Part shown: positions 45,153 to 54,116 of the stretch, piece by piece
Layout of the letters: each line of letters starts with the position of its first letter
Position numbering within the stretch: the stretch's first letter is position 1
Source: Weeksellaceae bacterium
Lineage (GTDB): Bacteria > Bacteroidota > Bacteroidia > Flavobacteriales > Weeksellaceae
NCBI GenBank assembly: GCA_022013695.1
Contig: JAKLPS010000009.1
Span: 1-64,000 of the forward strand
Direction of reading: 5' to 3'
Length of the DNA stretch: 64,000 nt
The notes under the pieces: model-generated
Told to the model about the DNA's origin: nothing
What the model saw: the letters and a program-made list of their open reading frames with translations, nothing else
The model's database searches: none
Translations under genes and position numbers: made by a program

Positions 45153-45932
45153 TTATCCCACTTTCTTTTTTCCTTTTTCCAGACTGGCTTTCAGCATTGC
45201 CATTAGATCGGTGGCTTTGCCTTCAGGCTCTTTTGCTTCCGGCAGTTTTACCTTTTTGCCTTTAGCTTTTTGCTCTATGATTTTTAGCAAATCACCGTTA
45301 TAAGTGTCTTTATATTTAGACGGATCGAACGGGCTCGCTAACGATTTGATTAGGGCTTCCGCCATTTTGAGCTCCTCGGGTTTAGGCGGACTTCCCGCAG
45401 GTATTTTGAGATCTTCATAGCTTCTCATCTCTTCGGGATAGCGCATTCTGTTGACCATCAGAATTTTCTCCTCGTAAGGGCGTATCAGACAAAGCAATTC
45501 TCTATCTCGCAGTATAAATGAACCTATGCCTGCCATTTTGGTTTTAATCAAGGCTTTTAACAATAATTTATAGGCGGCTTCGCCATTTTTCTGCGGTTCC
45601 AGATAATATGGTGTTTCAAAAAGTGCCGGGTCGACCTCGTCCTCCTTCACAAACTGCGAAATGCTAAGAATTTTTGACTTTTCCGGACTTGCTGCCGCGA
45701 AATCGTCGTCATCCAGGACGATGTATTTGTCTTCTATCTTGTAACCGCGGACGATGTTTTCCCAAGCCACTTCTTTTCCGGTTTTCTCGTTGATTCTTTT
45801 AAACTTGATATTGCTCAAATCCTTGCTGTCCAGCATATCCAAATCTAATGTGCTGGAATCTGTTGCCGAATACAGTTTAATGGGAATATTAACCAGTCCG
45901 AATCCCACGGCACCGTTCCAAATTGCTCTCAT
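45153..45932 (-). CDS. ku: DNA end-binding protein Ku
   Basis: Homodimeric ring that binds double-strand ends and recruits LigD. The 259-residue protein opens with MRAIWNGAVGFGLVNIPIKL, the signature of bacterial Ku, followed by YKIEDKYIVLDDDDF and the bridge region. The C-terminal tail is short and basic (KGKKKVG), typical of the LigD-interacting end. It lies 33 bp upstream of ligD in the same operon and is divergent from an SDR gene. Confidence 0.97.
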   Translation of the reverse strand: MRAIWNGAVGFGLVNIPIKLYSATDSSTLDLDMLDSKDLSNIKFKRINEKTGKEVAWENIVRGYKIEDKYIVLDDDDFAAASPEKSKILSISQFVKEDEVDPALFETPYYLEPQKNGEAAYKLLLKALIKTKMAGIGSFILRDRELLCLIRPYEEKILMVNRMRYPEEMRSYEDLKIPAGSPPKPEELKMAEALIKSLASPFDPSKYKDTYNGDLLKIIEQKAKGKKVKLPEAKEPEGKATDLMAMLKASLEKGKKKVG

Positions 45933-46090
45933 AAACGAATTTTTATATTCTATCCTTAGCGATTAGCGCATTTATTAAATTTTCTTAACAATAAACATTC
46001 CATCATCACAAAGTTTTACAATTTCCATTCCGTAATCCGCAGAAAGGGTTTAGCACATTATTTGTAATTGCTAACTCAAAGTAGCAGAAG

Positions 46091-46954
46091 ATGCAAAAAC
46101 AAAACAAGGAGAAAATAAGACCTCCACAGCAGCAGCAACGCCCCGGCTTGGAAAAAAAGATGAATCCAATACCCGACACGGATCCTATCGATTATCCTGA
46201 CGGCGGAAAATTAAAAAATAAGGTAGCCATCATCACAGGTGGAGACAGCGGAATCGGAAAAGCAGTAGCGCTCCTTTTCGCAAAGGAAGGTGCAGACGTA
46301 GTCATCGCCTATCTCAGCGCAACCGAAGATGCCAAAGAAACCAAAAATAAGGTCGAGTCTTACAATGTAAAATGCAAAATAATCAAAGCAGATCTTTCCA
46401 AAGAAAACCAATGCAAAAAAGTTGTCGATCAGACTATCGCAAGCTTTGGCAAAATTGATATTCTAGTCAATAATGCCGCCCTGCATTGGGAAGCAAAATC
46501 GATAGAGGACATATCAACCGACCAATTGGTAAGAGTCTTTCAGAATAATTTCTTTTCCTATTTCTGGACGACTAAATATGCGTTAAAACATCTGAAAAAG
46601 GGCAGTTGCATTATTAATACCGCATCGGTCACAGCCTACAGAGGAAGTCCAGAACTGATTGATTATGCTGCCACGAAAGGCGCCATTGTTTCCTTTACGA
46701 GAAGTTTGTCTACCAATCTAATGGACAAGGGTATCCGTGTCAATGCTGTAGCGCCGGGTCCCATCTGGACTCCCCTGATTGCTTCATCCTTCGAGCCCAA
46801 AAAGAATTCGGAATTCGGAAGTGATTCTCCTATGAAACGGGCGGGGATGCCCAACGAAGTGGCTCCCAGTTTTCTTTTCTTGGCCAGTCAAGATTCGAGT
46901 TTTATCAGTGGTCAAGTTCTTCATCCGAACGGCGGCGAAATCGTCAACGGATAA
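46091..46954 (+). CDS. Short-chain dehydrogenase/reductase (YhdF/YghA-type)
   Basis: A 287-residue SDR with an N-terminal extension of about 45 residues (rich in Gln and Pro), the group seen in stress-induced oxidoreductases such as YhdF and YghA. The NAD(P) motif TGGDSGIGKA is at about 54-63, NNAALHWEA near 131 and the catalytic Tyr-Lys in YAATKGA. The substrate is unknown. It is divergent from ku; exonuclease, ligase and helicase genes follow on the same strand after 18 bp. Confidence 0.92.
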   Translation: MQKQNKEKIRPPQQQQRPGLEKKMNPIPDTDPIDYPDGGKLKNKVAIITGGDSGIGKAVALLFAKEGADVVIAYLSATEDAKETKNKVESYNVKCKIIKADLSKENQCKKVVDQTIASFGKIDILVNNAALHWEAKSIEDISTDQLVRVFQNNFFSYFWTTKYALKHLKKGSCIINTASVTAYRGSPELIDYAATKGAIVSFTRSLSTNLMDKGIRVNAVAPGPIWTPLIASSFEPKKNSEFGSDSPMKRAGMPNEVAPSFLFLASQDSSFISGQVLHPNGGEIVNG

Positions 46955-46972
46955 AATTACAACCAGCGCCAA

Positions 46973-47998
46973 TTGAAACTTATTACATTTACAAACAAAG
47001 GAATCTACTGTCCGCAAGGGAATTTTTATATCGATCCTTGGCGGCCGGTAGATTATGCGGTGATTACGCACGGACACGCCGATCACGCACGATGGGGAAT
47101 GAAGAAATACCTTTGCCACCATTTCACAAAACCTATTTTACTTCAAAGAATTGCTCCCGATATTGAATGCCAGACTTTGCATTATGGCGAAGTTTTGGTC
47201 ATTAATGGCGTCAAACTTTCGATGCATCCGGCCGGTCATATTATTGGGTCCGCTCAGGTTCGTTTGGAATATAAGGGCTATGTGAGCGTGGTCTCAGGAG
47301 ATTACAAAGTTCAGGAGGATGGTTTGAGTTCCCCTTTTGAACTGGTGAAATGCAATGAATTTGTGACAGAAAGCACGTTCGGATTGCCGATTTACAATTG
47401 GCTGGAAATTTCGGATTTGAATAAAAAACTTCAGAATTGGGTTGTAAGGAATCAGGAAAATCAAAAAACGTCGGTTTTCATCGGGTATTCTTTGGGGAAA
47501 GCGCAACGGATTATGAAAGCCATCGAAGGGATGGGAAAGATCCACGTTCACTACTCTATTGCCAAACTCAACAAAGCTTTTGAAGAAGTCGGGATTATAC
47601 TTCCAGATTATGAAGTTCCCGATTTTAGGGAAAGTATCAAACACGTCGCAGGCGACATTGTCATTGTTCCGCCTGCTTTGTTGGACAGCAATATCATTAA
47701 AAAAATCCCGGATGCGGCCACCGCAATCTGTTCCGGATGGATGCAAGTTCGCGGTGCCAGAAGATGGCGAAGCGCCGATGCGGGATTTCCGATGAGCGAT
47801 CACGCCGACTGGAAAGGCTTGCTACAAGTCATCAAAAGTACCGAAGCCGAAATCGTTCACGTGACGCACGGACAAACCGAGGTTTTTTCTAAATATTTAA
47901 ACGAAATCGGGATAAAATCTGATGTTGTAGAGACCTCGTACGGCGAGGATGATGAAGAAGTCGTTGAAAAAGAAACCATAGAAGACACGGAAGTATGA
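46973..47998 (+). CDS. Ligase-associated MBL-fold exonuclease
   Basis: A 341-residue beta-CASP metallo-beta-lactamase exonuclease of the kind encoded with a bacterial ATP-dependent ligase and an Lhr-like helicase. The zinc site HGHADH is at 33-38, with MHPAGHIIGSAQ near 83. The family's MKL.EF..KGIYCPQG start coincides with a TTG codon at 46973, so TTG is taken as the start. Its stop overlaps the ligase ATG by 4 bp (ATGA), indicating translational coupling. Confidence 0.9.
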   Translation: MKLITFTNKGIYCPQGNFYIDPWRPVDYAVITHGHADHARWGMKKYLCHHFTKPILLQRIAPDIECQTLHYGEVLVINGVKLSMHPAGHIIGSAQVRLEYKGYVSVVSGDYKVQEDGLSSPFELVKCNEFVTESTFGLPIYNWLEISDLNKKLQNWVVRNQENQKTSVFIGYSLGKAQRIMKAIEGMGKIHVHYSIAKLNKAFEEVGIILPDYEVPDFRESIKHVAGDIVIVPPALLDSNIIKKIPDAATAICSGWMQVRGARRWRSADAGFPMSDHADWKGLLQVIKSTEAEIVHVTHGQTEVFSKYLNEIGIKSDVVETSYGEDDEEVVEKETIEDTEV

Positions 47999-49575
47999 GA
48001 CAGTTTGCAGAGCTCATCAACGCCCTCGAGAGCAGCAACAAAACCAATGCTAAAATAGAGGCCATCGTCGACTATTTAGAGCGGGCGCCGGATGATGACA
48101 AATTGTGGTTTATCGCTCTGTTTACGGGCAAAAGACCCAGACGAAATGTGAACACCAATCTTATGAAAGAATGGGCATTGGAAATTACCCAATTGCCTTT
48201 TTGGCTGTTTCAGGAAAGCTATTCCTCAGTAGGCGACCTGGGAGAAACTTTATCGCTGATTCTTCCGCCACCAAAAGAAAAAATAGAAAAAACCTTATCC
48301 GAATGGATGAACGAAATCATGCGACTGAAAACCAAAACCGAAGCTGAAAAAAAAGAATTCGTTCTCAATTCTTGGAATGGTTTGGACTATACCGAACGAT
48401 TGATTTTCAATAAATTATTGGGCGGAAGTTTCAGAATTGGCGTTTCTTCAAAGACTTTGATTAATTCTTTAATGAAATTTTCAGGTCAAGAAGCCAGCAC
48501 GCTGATGCATAGTTTGATGGGAAAATGGCAACCCGGCGAAGTTTCATTTCAAGAACTGATTTCTGCGCAAAACATCAACCCAGACAACTCAAAACCCTAC
48601 CCTTTTTGCCTCGCATACCCTTTAGAAAAAGAATTGGAGCATCTGGGAAACCCCGAAGAATGGCTGATCGAATACAAGTGGGACGGAATCCGCGGACAAA
48701 TTATCAGGCGAAATGACGAAGTGTTCATCTGGTCTCGGGGCGAAGAATTGGTGACGGAACAGTTTCCCGAAATTGCAAATATCGTAAAATCGATGAAGGG
48801 CAATTTTGTAATAGATGGAGAAATACTTGCAGTAAAGGAAAGTAAAGTTTTGATTTTTAATGAATTACAAAAACGTTTGAACCGTAAAAATATAAGCAAA
48901 AAGATGCTTGCCGAGATTCCGATTGAAGTATTTGCGTATGATATTTTGGAACTAGAAGGAAATGATTTACGGGAAAAACCCATTTCAGCCAGAAGAGCGA
49001 TGCTGGAGGAATTATTGCTGAATGAAACGCCTGAAAATATCAAAATTTCTCCGGTTATTGATTTTGATGACTGGAGCCAATTAGATTCAATCCGAGAAAA
49101 TTCCAGGGAAATCAACAGTGAAGGATTGATGCTGAAGCAGAAAAATTCGCATTATCATTCCGGACGAAAAAAAGGCGATTGGTGGAAATGGAAAATCAAT
49201 CCGTTAACGATTGACGCCGTTCTCATTTACGCTCAAAAAGGCAGCGGAAGACGGAGCGCCTACTACACCGATTACAGTTTTGCCGTCAAAAGTGGTGACA
49301 ATTTGGTTACCATTGCCAAAGCTTATTCCGGATTGACCGACAAGGAAATTATGGAAGTCAGCCGGTTTGTGAATAAAAATGCGATTGAGAAATTTGGCCC
49401 TGTTCGTACCGTGAAACCGGAATTGGTTTTCGAAATTGCATTTGAAGGAATTGGTTTCAGCAACCGTCACAAAAGCGGTGTCGCATTGCGTTTTCCAAGG
49501 ATTTTAAGATGGCGAAAAGACAAAACCGTGAATGATATCGATGATATTGAAGAGATTAAGAAACTGATACAGTAA
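47995..49575 (+). CDS. ATP-dependent DNA ligase of the Lhr-associated cluster
   Basis: A 526-residue ligase with an N-terminal DNA-binding domain (1-200), the nucleotidyltransferase core with Lys228 in YKWDGIRG, and an OB fold with GDWWKWK (motif V) near the C-terminus. Second ATP-dependent ligase of the window beside LigD. It belongs to the group encoded with an exonuclease, a helicase and a phosphoesterase and used in repair of DNA damage. The helicase gene follows after 131 bp. Confidence 0.93.
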   Translation: MRQFAELINALESSNKTNAKIEAIVDYLERAPDDDKLWFIALFTGKRPRRNVNTNLMKEWALEITQLPFWLFQESYSSVGDLGETLSLILPPPKEKIEKTLSEWMNEIMRLKTKTEAEKKEFVLNSWNGLDYTERLIFNKLLGGSFRIGVSSKTLINSLMKFSGQEASTLMHSLMGKWQPGEVSFQELISAQNINPDNSKPYPFCLAYPLEKELEHLGNPEEWLIEYKWDGIRGQIIRRNDEVFIWSRGEELVTEQFPEIANIVKSMKGNFVIDGEILAVKESKVLIFNELQKRLNRKNISKKMLAEIPIEVFAYDILELEGNDLREKPISARRAMLEELLLNETPENIKISPVIDFDDWSQLDSIRENSREINSEGLMLKQKNSHYHSGRKKGDWWKWKINPLTIDAVLIYAQKGSGRRSAYYTDYSFAVKSGDNLVTIAKAYSGLTDKEIMEVSRFVNKNAIEKFGPVRTVKPELVFEIAFEGIGFSNRHKSGVALRFPRILRWRKDKTVNDIDDIEEIKKLIQ

Positions 49576-49630
49576 ATTTATTAAACGCCATATTCGCAAG
49601 GTTTTAACTTAAATTTTTGAAAACATTTTC

Positions 49631-49699
49631 GTTCGCAAAGGCACTGCGTTCAGCAAATGACAGAAACATTTCTTAGCGGAGTGAAACGCCTTTGCGAAC
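49631..49699. repeat. Inverted repeat (REP-like) before the helicase gene
   Basis: gttcgcaaaggc (49631-49642) and gcctttgcgaac (49688-49699) are perfectly inverted, with 45 bp between them. CTTTGCG-type repeats recur between flavobacterial genes. A related ctttgcgtttc lies within the first codons of the helicase gene. Confidence 0.7.
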
Positions 49700-49706
49700 A
49701 AAAAAT

Positions 49707-52211
49707 ATGCAGGAAAATATCAAAAAATCTTCGCACTCTTTGCGTTTCAATAAAATAAAACAGAATTTGAGCAACTACGAAAATACCGAAGGCTTTCAAA
49801 TCATTCAAAACTGGATGATGGAAAAAGGGAATTCGCCATTCAAATTTCAGGTTGATACTTGGAAGAAATTTGCCAGTGGCTACAGCGGAATGGTAGTTGC
49901 TCCGACCGGTTTTGGGAAAACCTTTTCGGTATTTTTAGCTTTGATTTCGGATTTTCGGACCTATCCCGACAAGTATAAAAAAGGGCTGAAAATGATTTGG
50001 ATTACGCCGTTGCGTTCACTTTCAAAAGACATCGCTAAGGCAATGCAGGAAGCCATTGATGAGATTGGTGTGGATTGGGAAGTTGGCGTAAGAAATGGCG
50101 ACACCGACCCGAAAGTACGGCAGCAACAGGTCAAAAATATGCCGGAGATTCTTGTGGTCACGCCCGAAAGTTTGCATTTGCTCTTGGCTCAAAAAAATCA
50201 TCGGCATTTTTTTTCAAATATGCATTGTGTTGCCGTTGATGAATGGCACGAGTTGTTGGGTTCCAAGCGCGGTGTGATGGTAGAATTGGGAATTTCTCAA
50301 CTTTTACATTATGTTCCGAAACTCAAAATCTGGGGAATTACGGCAACTATCGGGAATCTCGATGAAGCACTGGAAGTTTTAATTCCATACGACATTAAAA
50401 AAACAAAAATTACCGCCAAAGAACACAAAAAAATCGATATCATTTCGGTTTTTCCGGATGAAGTTGAAATTTTGCCTTGGGCCGGACATCTTGGGCAGAA
50501 ATTAGCGGATAAAGTGGTTCCGATTATTCTGGAATCCAAATCGACCATCGTTTTTACCAATACTAGAAGTCAAAGCGAAATGTGGTACCAGCTGCTGCTG
50601 AATGCGCATCCCGATTTTGCCGGACAAATCGCTATTCACCATAGTTCGATTGATGCGCATCTGAGAATTTGGATTGAAGAAAACTTGAGTTCCGGAAAAC
50701 TGAAAGCCGTGGTTTCTACATCATCTTTGGATTTGGGAATTGATTTTAAACCGGTGGACACCGTCATTCAAATCGGCTCTGCGAAAGGCGTTGCGAGATT
50801 TCTGCAACGCGCCGGGCGAAGCGGCCACTCCCCTTTTGAAACCTCGAAAATCTACTGCGTTCCGACCCATTCTTTGGAGCTGATAGAAGTTGCAGCCTTG
50901 AAAGAAGCGGTAAAACAAAAAGTTGTAGAGCCCCGCGAACCGCAAGTTTTATGCTTTGATGTGTTGATTCAATTTCTGATGACATTGGCGGTTGGCGATG
51001 GTTTTTATCCGGCTGAGGTCTTTGAAAGAATCAAAAAAGTCTATACTTTTCAGGAGATCCGCGATGAAGAATGGAAAGCGATAATCGATTTTCTCACGAT
51101 TGGCGGAAGTGCGTTGAAAAACTATGCAGAATATCACAAAGTTGTCGTGATGGAAGACGGTTTGCACCAAGTGACCTCCCGAAAAATTGCAATGCTGCAC
51201 CGTATGAATATGGGCGCCATCGTCAGTGATGCGATGCTGAAAGTGAAATTCCTTTCCGGGGGTTACGTTGGAATGGTTGAGGAATATTTTATTTCGAGAC
51301 TTAAAAAAGATGAAAAATTCATTTTGGCCGGTCGGGTTTTGGAAGTGGCGATTGTGAAAGATATGACCGTATACGTGCGATTGTCCAAGGGAAAAGCTTT
51401 CGCGCCAAGTTATTTAGGAGGCAGGTTGCCGCTGAGTTCCAATCTCGGCCATTTTTTGAGAGAAAAATTGTCGGGAGCGCTCAATCCCAAAGCTTCTGAG
51501 CAGGAGCTAAAATTTCTGCATCCGCTTTTGGCGAATCAAGAAGAGCGGTCGCACATCCCAAAAGAGGACGAATTTTTGGTGGAATTGATTAAGAATCGTG
51601 AAGGTTATCATCTGTTTATGTATCCCTTCGAAGGGCGATTGGTACACGAAGTGATGGCCGCTTTGATTGCCTATCGGATTTCAAAATTGTCTCCTATTTC
51701 CTTTTCGATGGCGATGAACGATTATGGTTTTGAACTGTTCAGCGACAAAGAAATTCCGCTGAATGAGGATAATTTACATCAAATTCTGAGCAGACATAAT
51801 CTGATGATTGATGTGATTTCGAGTATCAATTCCGCAGAAATGGCTCGGCGAAAATTCAGAGATATTGCCGTGATTTCCGGAATGGTGGTTCAGAATTTTC
51901 CCGGACAGCAACGTTCCAATAAAGCATTGCAAAGTTCGGCAGGATTGATTTTCAAAGTTCTGGAAGATTATGATCCCAATCATTTTCTCGTGAGGCAGGC
52001 GTACACGGAAGTTTTTAATATGCAACTTCAGGAACAGCGATTGGTAGAAGCTTTTGCGCGAATAGAAAAATCTAAAATTATTCTGAAATTTGCCAATTCA
52101 TTTACACCATTGAGTTTCCCTATAAAAGTTGATAGTTTGAGGCAGACATTGACGAGTGAGAATCTAGATGCGAGAATTCAGAAATTGATTCAGCAGTCAC
52201 GTAAGATGTAA
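49707..52211 (+). CDS. Lhr-like DEXH-box helicase of the ligase cluster
   Basis: An 834-residue ATP-dependent helicase. The P-loop VVAPTGFGKT is at 63-72, DEWH at 178-181 and the C-terminal RecA domain has TRSQSEMW and the QRAGRSGHS arginine finger region, followed by an Lhr-type winged-helix and a beta region. The ATG at 49707 is used over a TTG at 49692. Residues 1-25 seem to be encoded by part of a repeat (SSHSLRFNK, from ctttgcgtttc), so the homologous protein really begins near residue 25. Confidence 0.92.
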   Translation: MQENIKKSSHSLRFNKIKQNLSNYENTEGFQIIQNWMMEKGNSPFKFQVDTWKKFASGYSGMVVAPTGFGKTFSVFLALISDFRTYPDKYKKGLKMIWITPLRSLSKDIAKAMQEAIDEIGVDWEVGVRNGDTDPKVRQQQVKNMPEILVVTPESLHLLLAQKNHRHFFSNMHCVAVDEWHELLGSKRGVMVELGISQLLHYVPKLKIWGITATIGNLDEALEVLIPYDIKKTKITAKEHKKIDIISVFPDEVEILPWAGHLGQKLADKVVPIILESKSTIVFTNTRSQSEMWYQLLLNAHPDFAGQIAIHHSSIDAHLRIWIEENLSSGKLKAVVSTSSLDLGIDFKPVDTVIQIGSAKGVARFLQRAGRSGHSPFETSKIYCVPTHSLELIEVAALKEAVKQKVVEPREPQVLCFDVLIQFLMTLAVGDGFYPAEVFERIKKVYTFQEIRDEEWKAIIDFLTIGGSALKNYAEYHKVVVMEDGLHQVTSRKIAMLHRMNMGAIVSDAMLKVKFLSGGYVGMVEEYFISRLKKDEKFILAGRVLEVAIVKDMTVYVRLSKGKAFAPSYLGGRLPLSSNLGHFLREKLSGALNPKASEQELKFLHPLLANQEERSHIPKEDEFLVELIKNREGYHLFMYPFEGRLVHEVMAALIAYRISKLSPISFSMAMNDYGFELFSDKEIPLNEDNLHQILSRHNLMIDVISSINSAEMARRKFRDIAVISGMVVQNFPGQQRSNKALQSSAGLIFKVLEDYDPNHFLVRQAYTEVFNMQLQEQRLVEAFARIEKSKIILKFANSFTPLSFPIKVDSLRQTLTSENLDARIQKLIQQSRKM

Positions 52212-52236
52212 TTTCAAATTTCATTATCTTTGAAAT

Positions 52237-53193
52237 GTGAGCATTATTGAACTTTATCAGTCTTCCAACGGCGAAACTCAAATCGAAGTGAGATTTGACG
52301 CCGAAACCGTCTGGCTTTCTTTAAATCAAATTTCTGAACTTTTTGGTCGTGATAAATCCGTGATTTCCCGACACATACGCAATATTTATAAAGAAGGCGA
52401 ATTAGAAATGAAATCAACTGTTGCAAAAAATGCAACAGTTCAAAAAGAAGGTGAAAGAAATATCAAAAGAGAAATCGAATTTTATAATCTTGATGCCATC
52501 ATCTCCATAGGTTATCGTGTCAACTCCGTTCAGGGAACGCAATTCAGGATTTGGGCAACCAATCGTTTAAAGGAATATTTGATTCAAGGATATTCTTTAA
52601 ATCAAAAAAGATTGGAAGAACTCAATCAACTAATTGAAATTATTTCTAAAAACGAAATCCAAAATAATGAGGCAAAAGGTCTTTTAGATATTCTAGCCAA
52701 CTATACCAAAAGTTTTATTCTACTTAATCAATTTGACAGCAATCGGCTGGAATTAAATCATTTAGAAGAAAACATCACTTATGAAATTGATTATAATGAA
52801 GCCTTGTTCGCTATCAAAGAATTAAAGAATCAATTAATTCAAAAAAAGGAAGCAACGGAATTATTTGGAAATCAAAAAGACGAGACATTTTCAGGAATTT
52901 TACAATCTGTGGTTCAGACTTTTGATAGCAATTATTTGTATCCGACGATTGAAGAACAAGCTTCGCATCTACTCTATTTCGTCATTAAAAATCATCCATT
53001 TTCTGATGGCAACAAGAGAATTGGCGCATTTCTTTTCGTTTGGTTTCTTGAGAAGAACAAACATCTTTTGAAAAACAATGGCGAAAGTAAAATCAATGAT
53101 AATGCTTTAATAGCTTTGGCATTGCTTGTCGCTCAAAGTAATCCTAACGAAAAAGAACTAATGATAAAATTGATTTGTAATCTTATCAATTAA
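52237..53193 (+). CDS. RhuM-Fic fusion protein (Fic/DOC toxin family)
   Basis: A 318-residue protein. Residues 1-115 match RhuM-type proteins, with RFDAETVWLSLNQISELFGR and YNLDAIISIGYRVNS; residues 150-318 carry a Fic domain with the motif HPFSDGNKRIG at 253-263, the phosphate loop and catalytic His of AMP transferases. An inhibitory helix with (S/T)xxxE(G/N) is not seen, so it may be regulated in another way. The start codon is GTG at 52237. It sits between the helicase and the phosphoesterase gene of the repair cluster. Confidence 0.88.
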   Translation: MSIIELYQSSNGETQIEVRFDAETVWLSLNQISELFGRDKSVISRHIRNIYKEGELEMKSTVAKNATVQKEGERNIKREIEFYNLDAIISIGYRVNSVQGTQFRIWATNRLKEYLIQGYSLNQKRLEELNQLIEIISKNEIQNNEAKGLLDILANYTKSFILLNQFDSNRLELNHLEENITYEIDYNEALFAIKELKNQLIQKKEATELFGNQKDETFSGILQSVVQTFDSNYLYPTIEEQASHLLYFVIKNHPFSDGNKRIGAFLFVWFLEKNKHLLKNNGESKINDNALIALALLVAQSNPNEKELMIKLICNLIN

Positions 53194-53212
53194 AATCAAT
53201 TTTCAACTTCCA

Positions 53213-53857
53213 ATGAACATCGCTACAAAAAACATAACAATTCAAAACCAAACTTTCACGCTAACCAATCAACGCGCCTTATTTTGGGCAAAGGAAAAGG
53301 CGTTGATATTTTCAGATTTACATATCGGGAAAACGGCGCATTTTCGCAAGAATGGGATTGCTTTGGCGAGTCATATTATGAAAAATGATCTGGAGCGTCT
53401 ATCGATTTTGATTGAATATTTCCTGCCGAAACAATTCATTATCGTGGGAGATTTGCTGCACGCCGGCGATAACTCGGATGTAGAGGAATTTTGCGAATGG
53501 AAAAATCAATATTCGGACATCCAATTTTGTCTGATAGAAGGCAATCACGACAGAATTTCGAAAACTTTGGAGAAGAAATTATGTTTGGATTCACGCAGTG
53601 CTTCCTTAGAAATCGGAGACATTGCTTTTGTTCACGATTTTGACCGTTCCAACCCAAAATTTCAGATTACCGGGCATATTCATCCGGGATTTGTGATTAA
53701 TTCTTCTGTGAAAAAAATAAAACTGCCGTGTTTTGCACTGACTTCGAAGCAACTGCTGTTACCAGCTTTCAGCGAGTTTACGGGTTTAGACACCAAAAAT
53801 ATTCCTAAAAAAGGACTTTACTTTGTGTTTACGGATTCGGAAATTTATGAGATTTAA
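53213..53857 (+). CDS. pdeM: Ligase-associated DNA damage endonuclease PdeM
   Basis: A 214-residue calcineurin-type metallophosphoesterase of the group encoded with Lhr-like helicase, ligase and exonuclease. Metal ligands are FSDLHIGK (Asp35, His37), IVGDLLHAG (Asp80), EGNHDR (Asn111, His112) and GHIHPG. Its genomic position, 20 bp from the RhuM-Fic gene and 1 kb from the helicase, fits the usual cluster interrupted by one gene. It ends 3 bp into the convergent SemiSWEET gene. Confidence 0.92.
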   Translation: MNIATKNITIQNQTFTLTNQRALFWAKEKALIFSDLHIGKTAHFRKNGIALASHIMKNDLERLSILIEYFLPKQFIIVGDLLHAGDNSDVEEFCEWKNQYSDIQFCLIEGNHDRISKTLEKKLCLDSRSASLEIGDIAFVHDFDRSNPKFQITGHIHPGFVINSSVKKIKLPCFALTSKQLLLPAFSEFTGLDTKNIPKKGLYFVFTDSEIYEI

Positions 53858-54114
53858 GTCTTGCGTTTAAATATTAAACAGCTAATCAACAACGTAAGAT
53901 TTACCAGAACAGAAAAGCCGTTGGCAAGGATAATTGGCAGATCATCTCTCAAAATACCATACCAAACCCAAAGGGACAAACCGACGATGAGCACCAGCAA
54001 CATCACTATGGAAACGTCTTCTGCTTTTTTTTCACGCAGAACCTTTATCAGCTGTGGCATCATCGCGACGGAGGTGAGAACGCCGGCAATGATTCCGAGT
54101 ATTTTTTCGTCCAT
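53854..54114 (-). CDS. SemiSWEET sugar transporter
   Basis: An 86-residue membrane protein of three helices (about 6-26, 37-55 and 63-82), the single-unit bacterial relative of eukaryotic SWEET transporters. The PQ motif MMPQLIKV is at about 18-25 and the family WYG and NxxxxL positions are present. It should dimerise to carry sugars. It overlaps pdeM by 4 bp (tail to tail) and lies just downstream (3 bp) of the catalase-fold gene on the same strand. Confidence 0.88.
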   Translation of the reverse strand: MDEKILGIIAGVLTSVAMMPQLIKVLREKKAEDVSIVMLLVLIVGLSLWVWYGILRDDLPIILANGFSVLVNLTLLISCLIFKRKT

Positions 54115-54116
54115 TT

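Noticed and set aside
52416-52440. Perfect inverted repeat aactgttgca/tgcaacagtt in the RhuM-Fic gene
   Set aside because: It encodes STVAKNATVQ, a conserved region in RhuM-type proteins; a role as hairpin has no support, so coincidence of codons is the simpler view.
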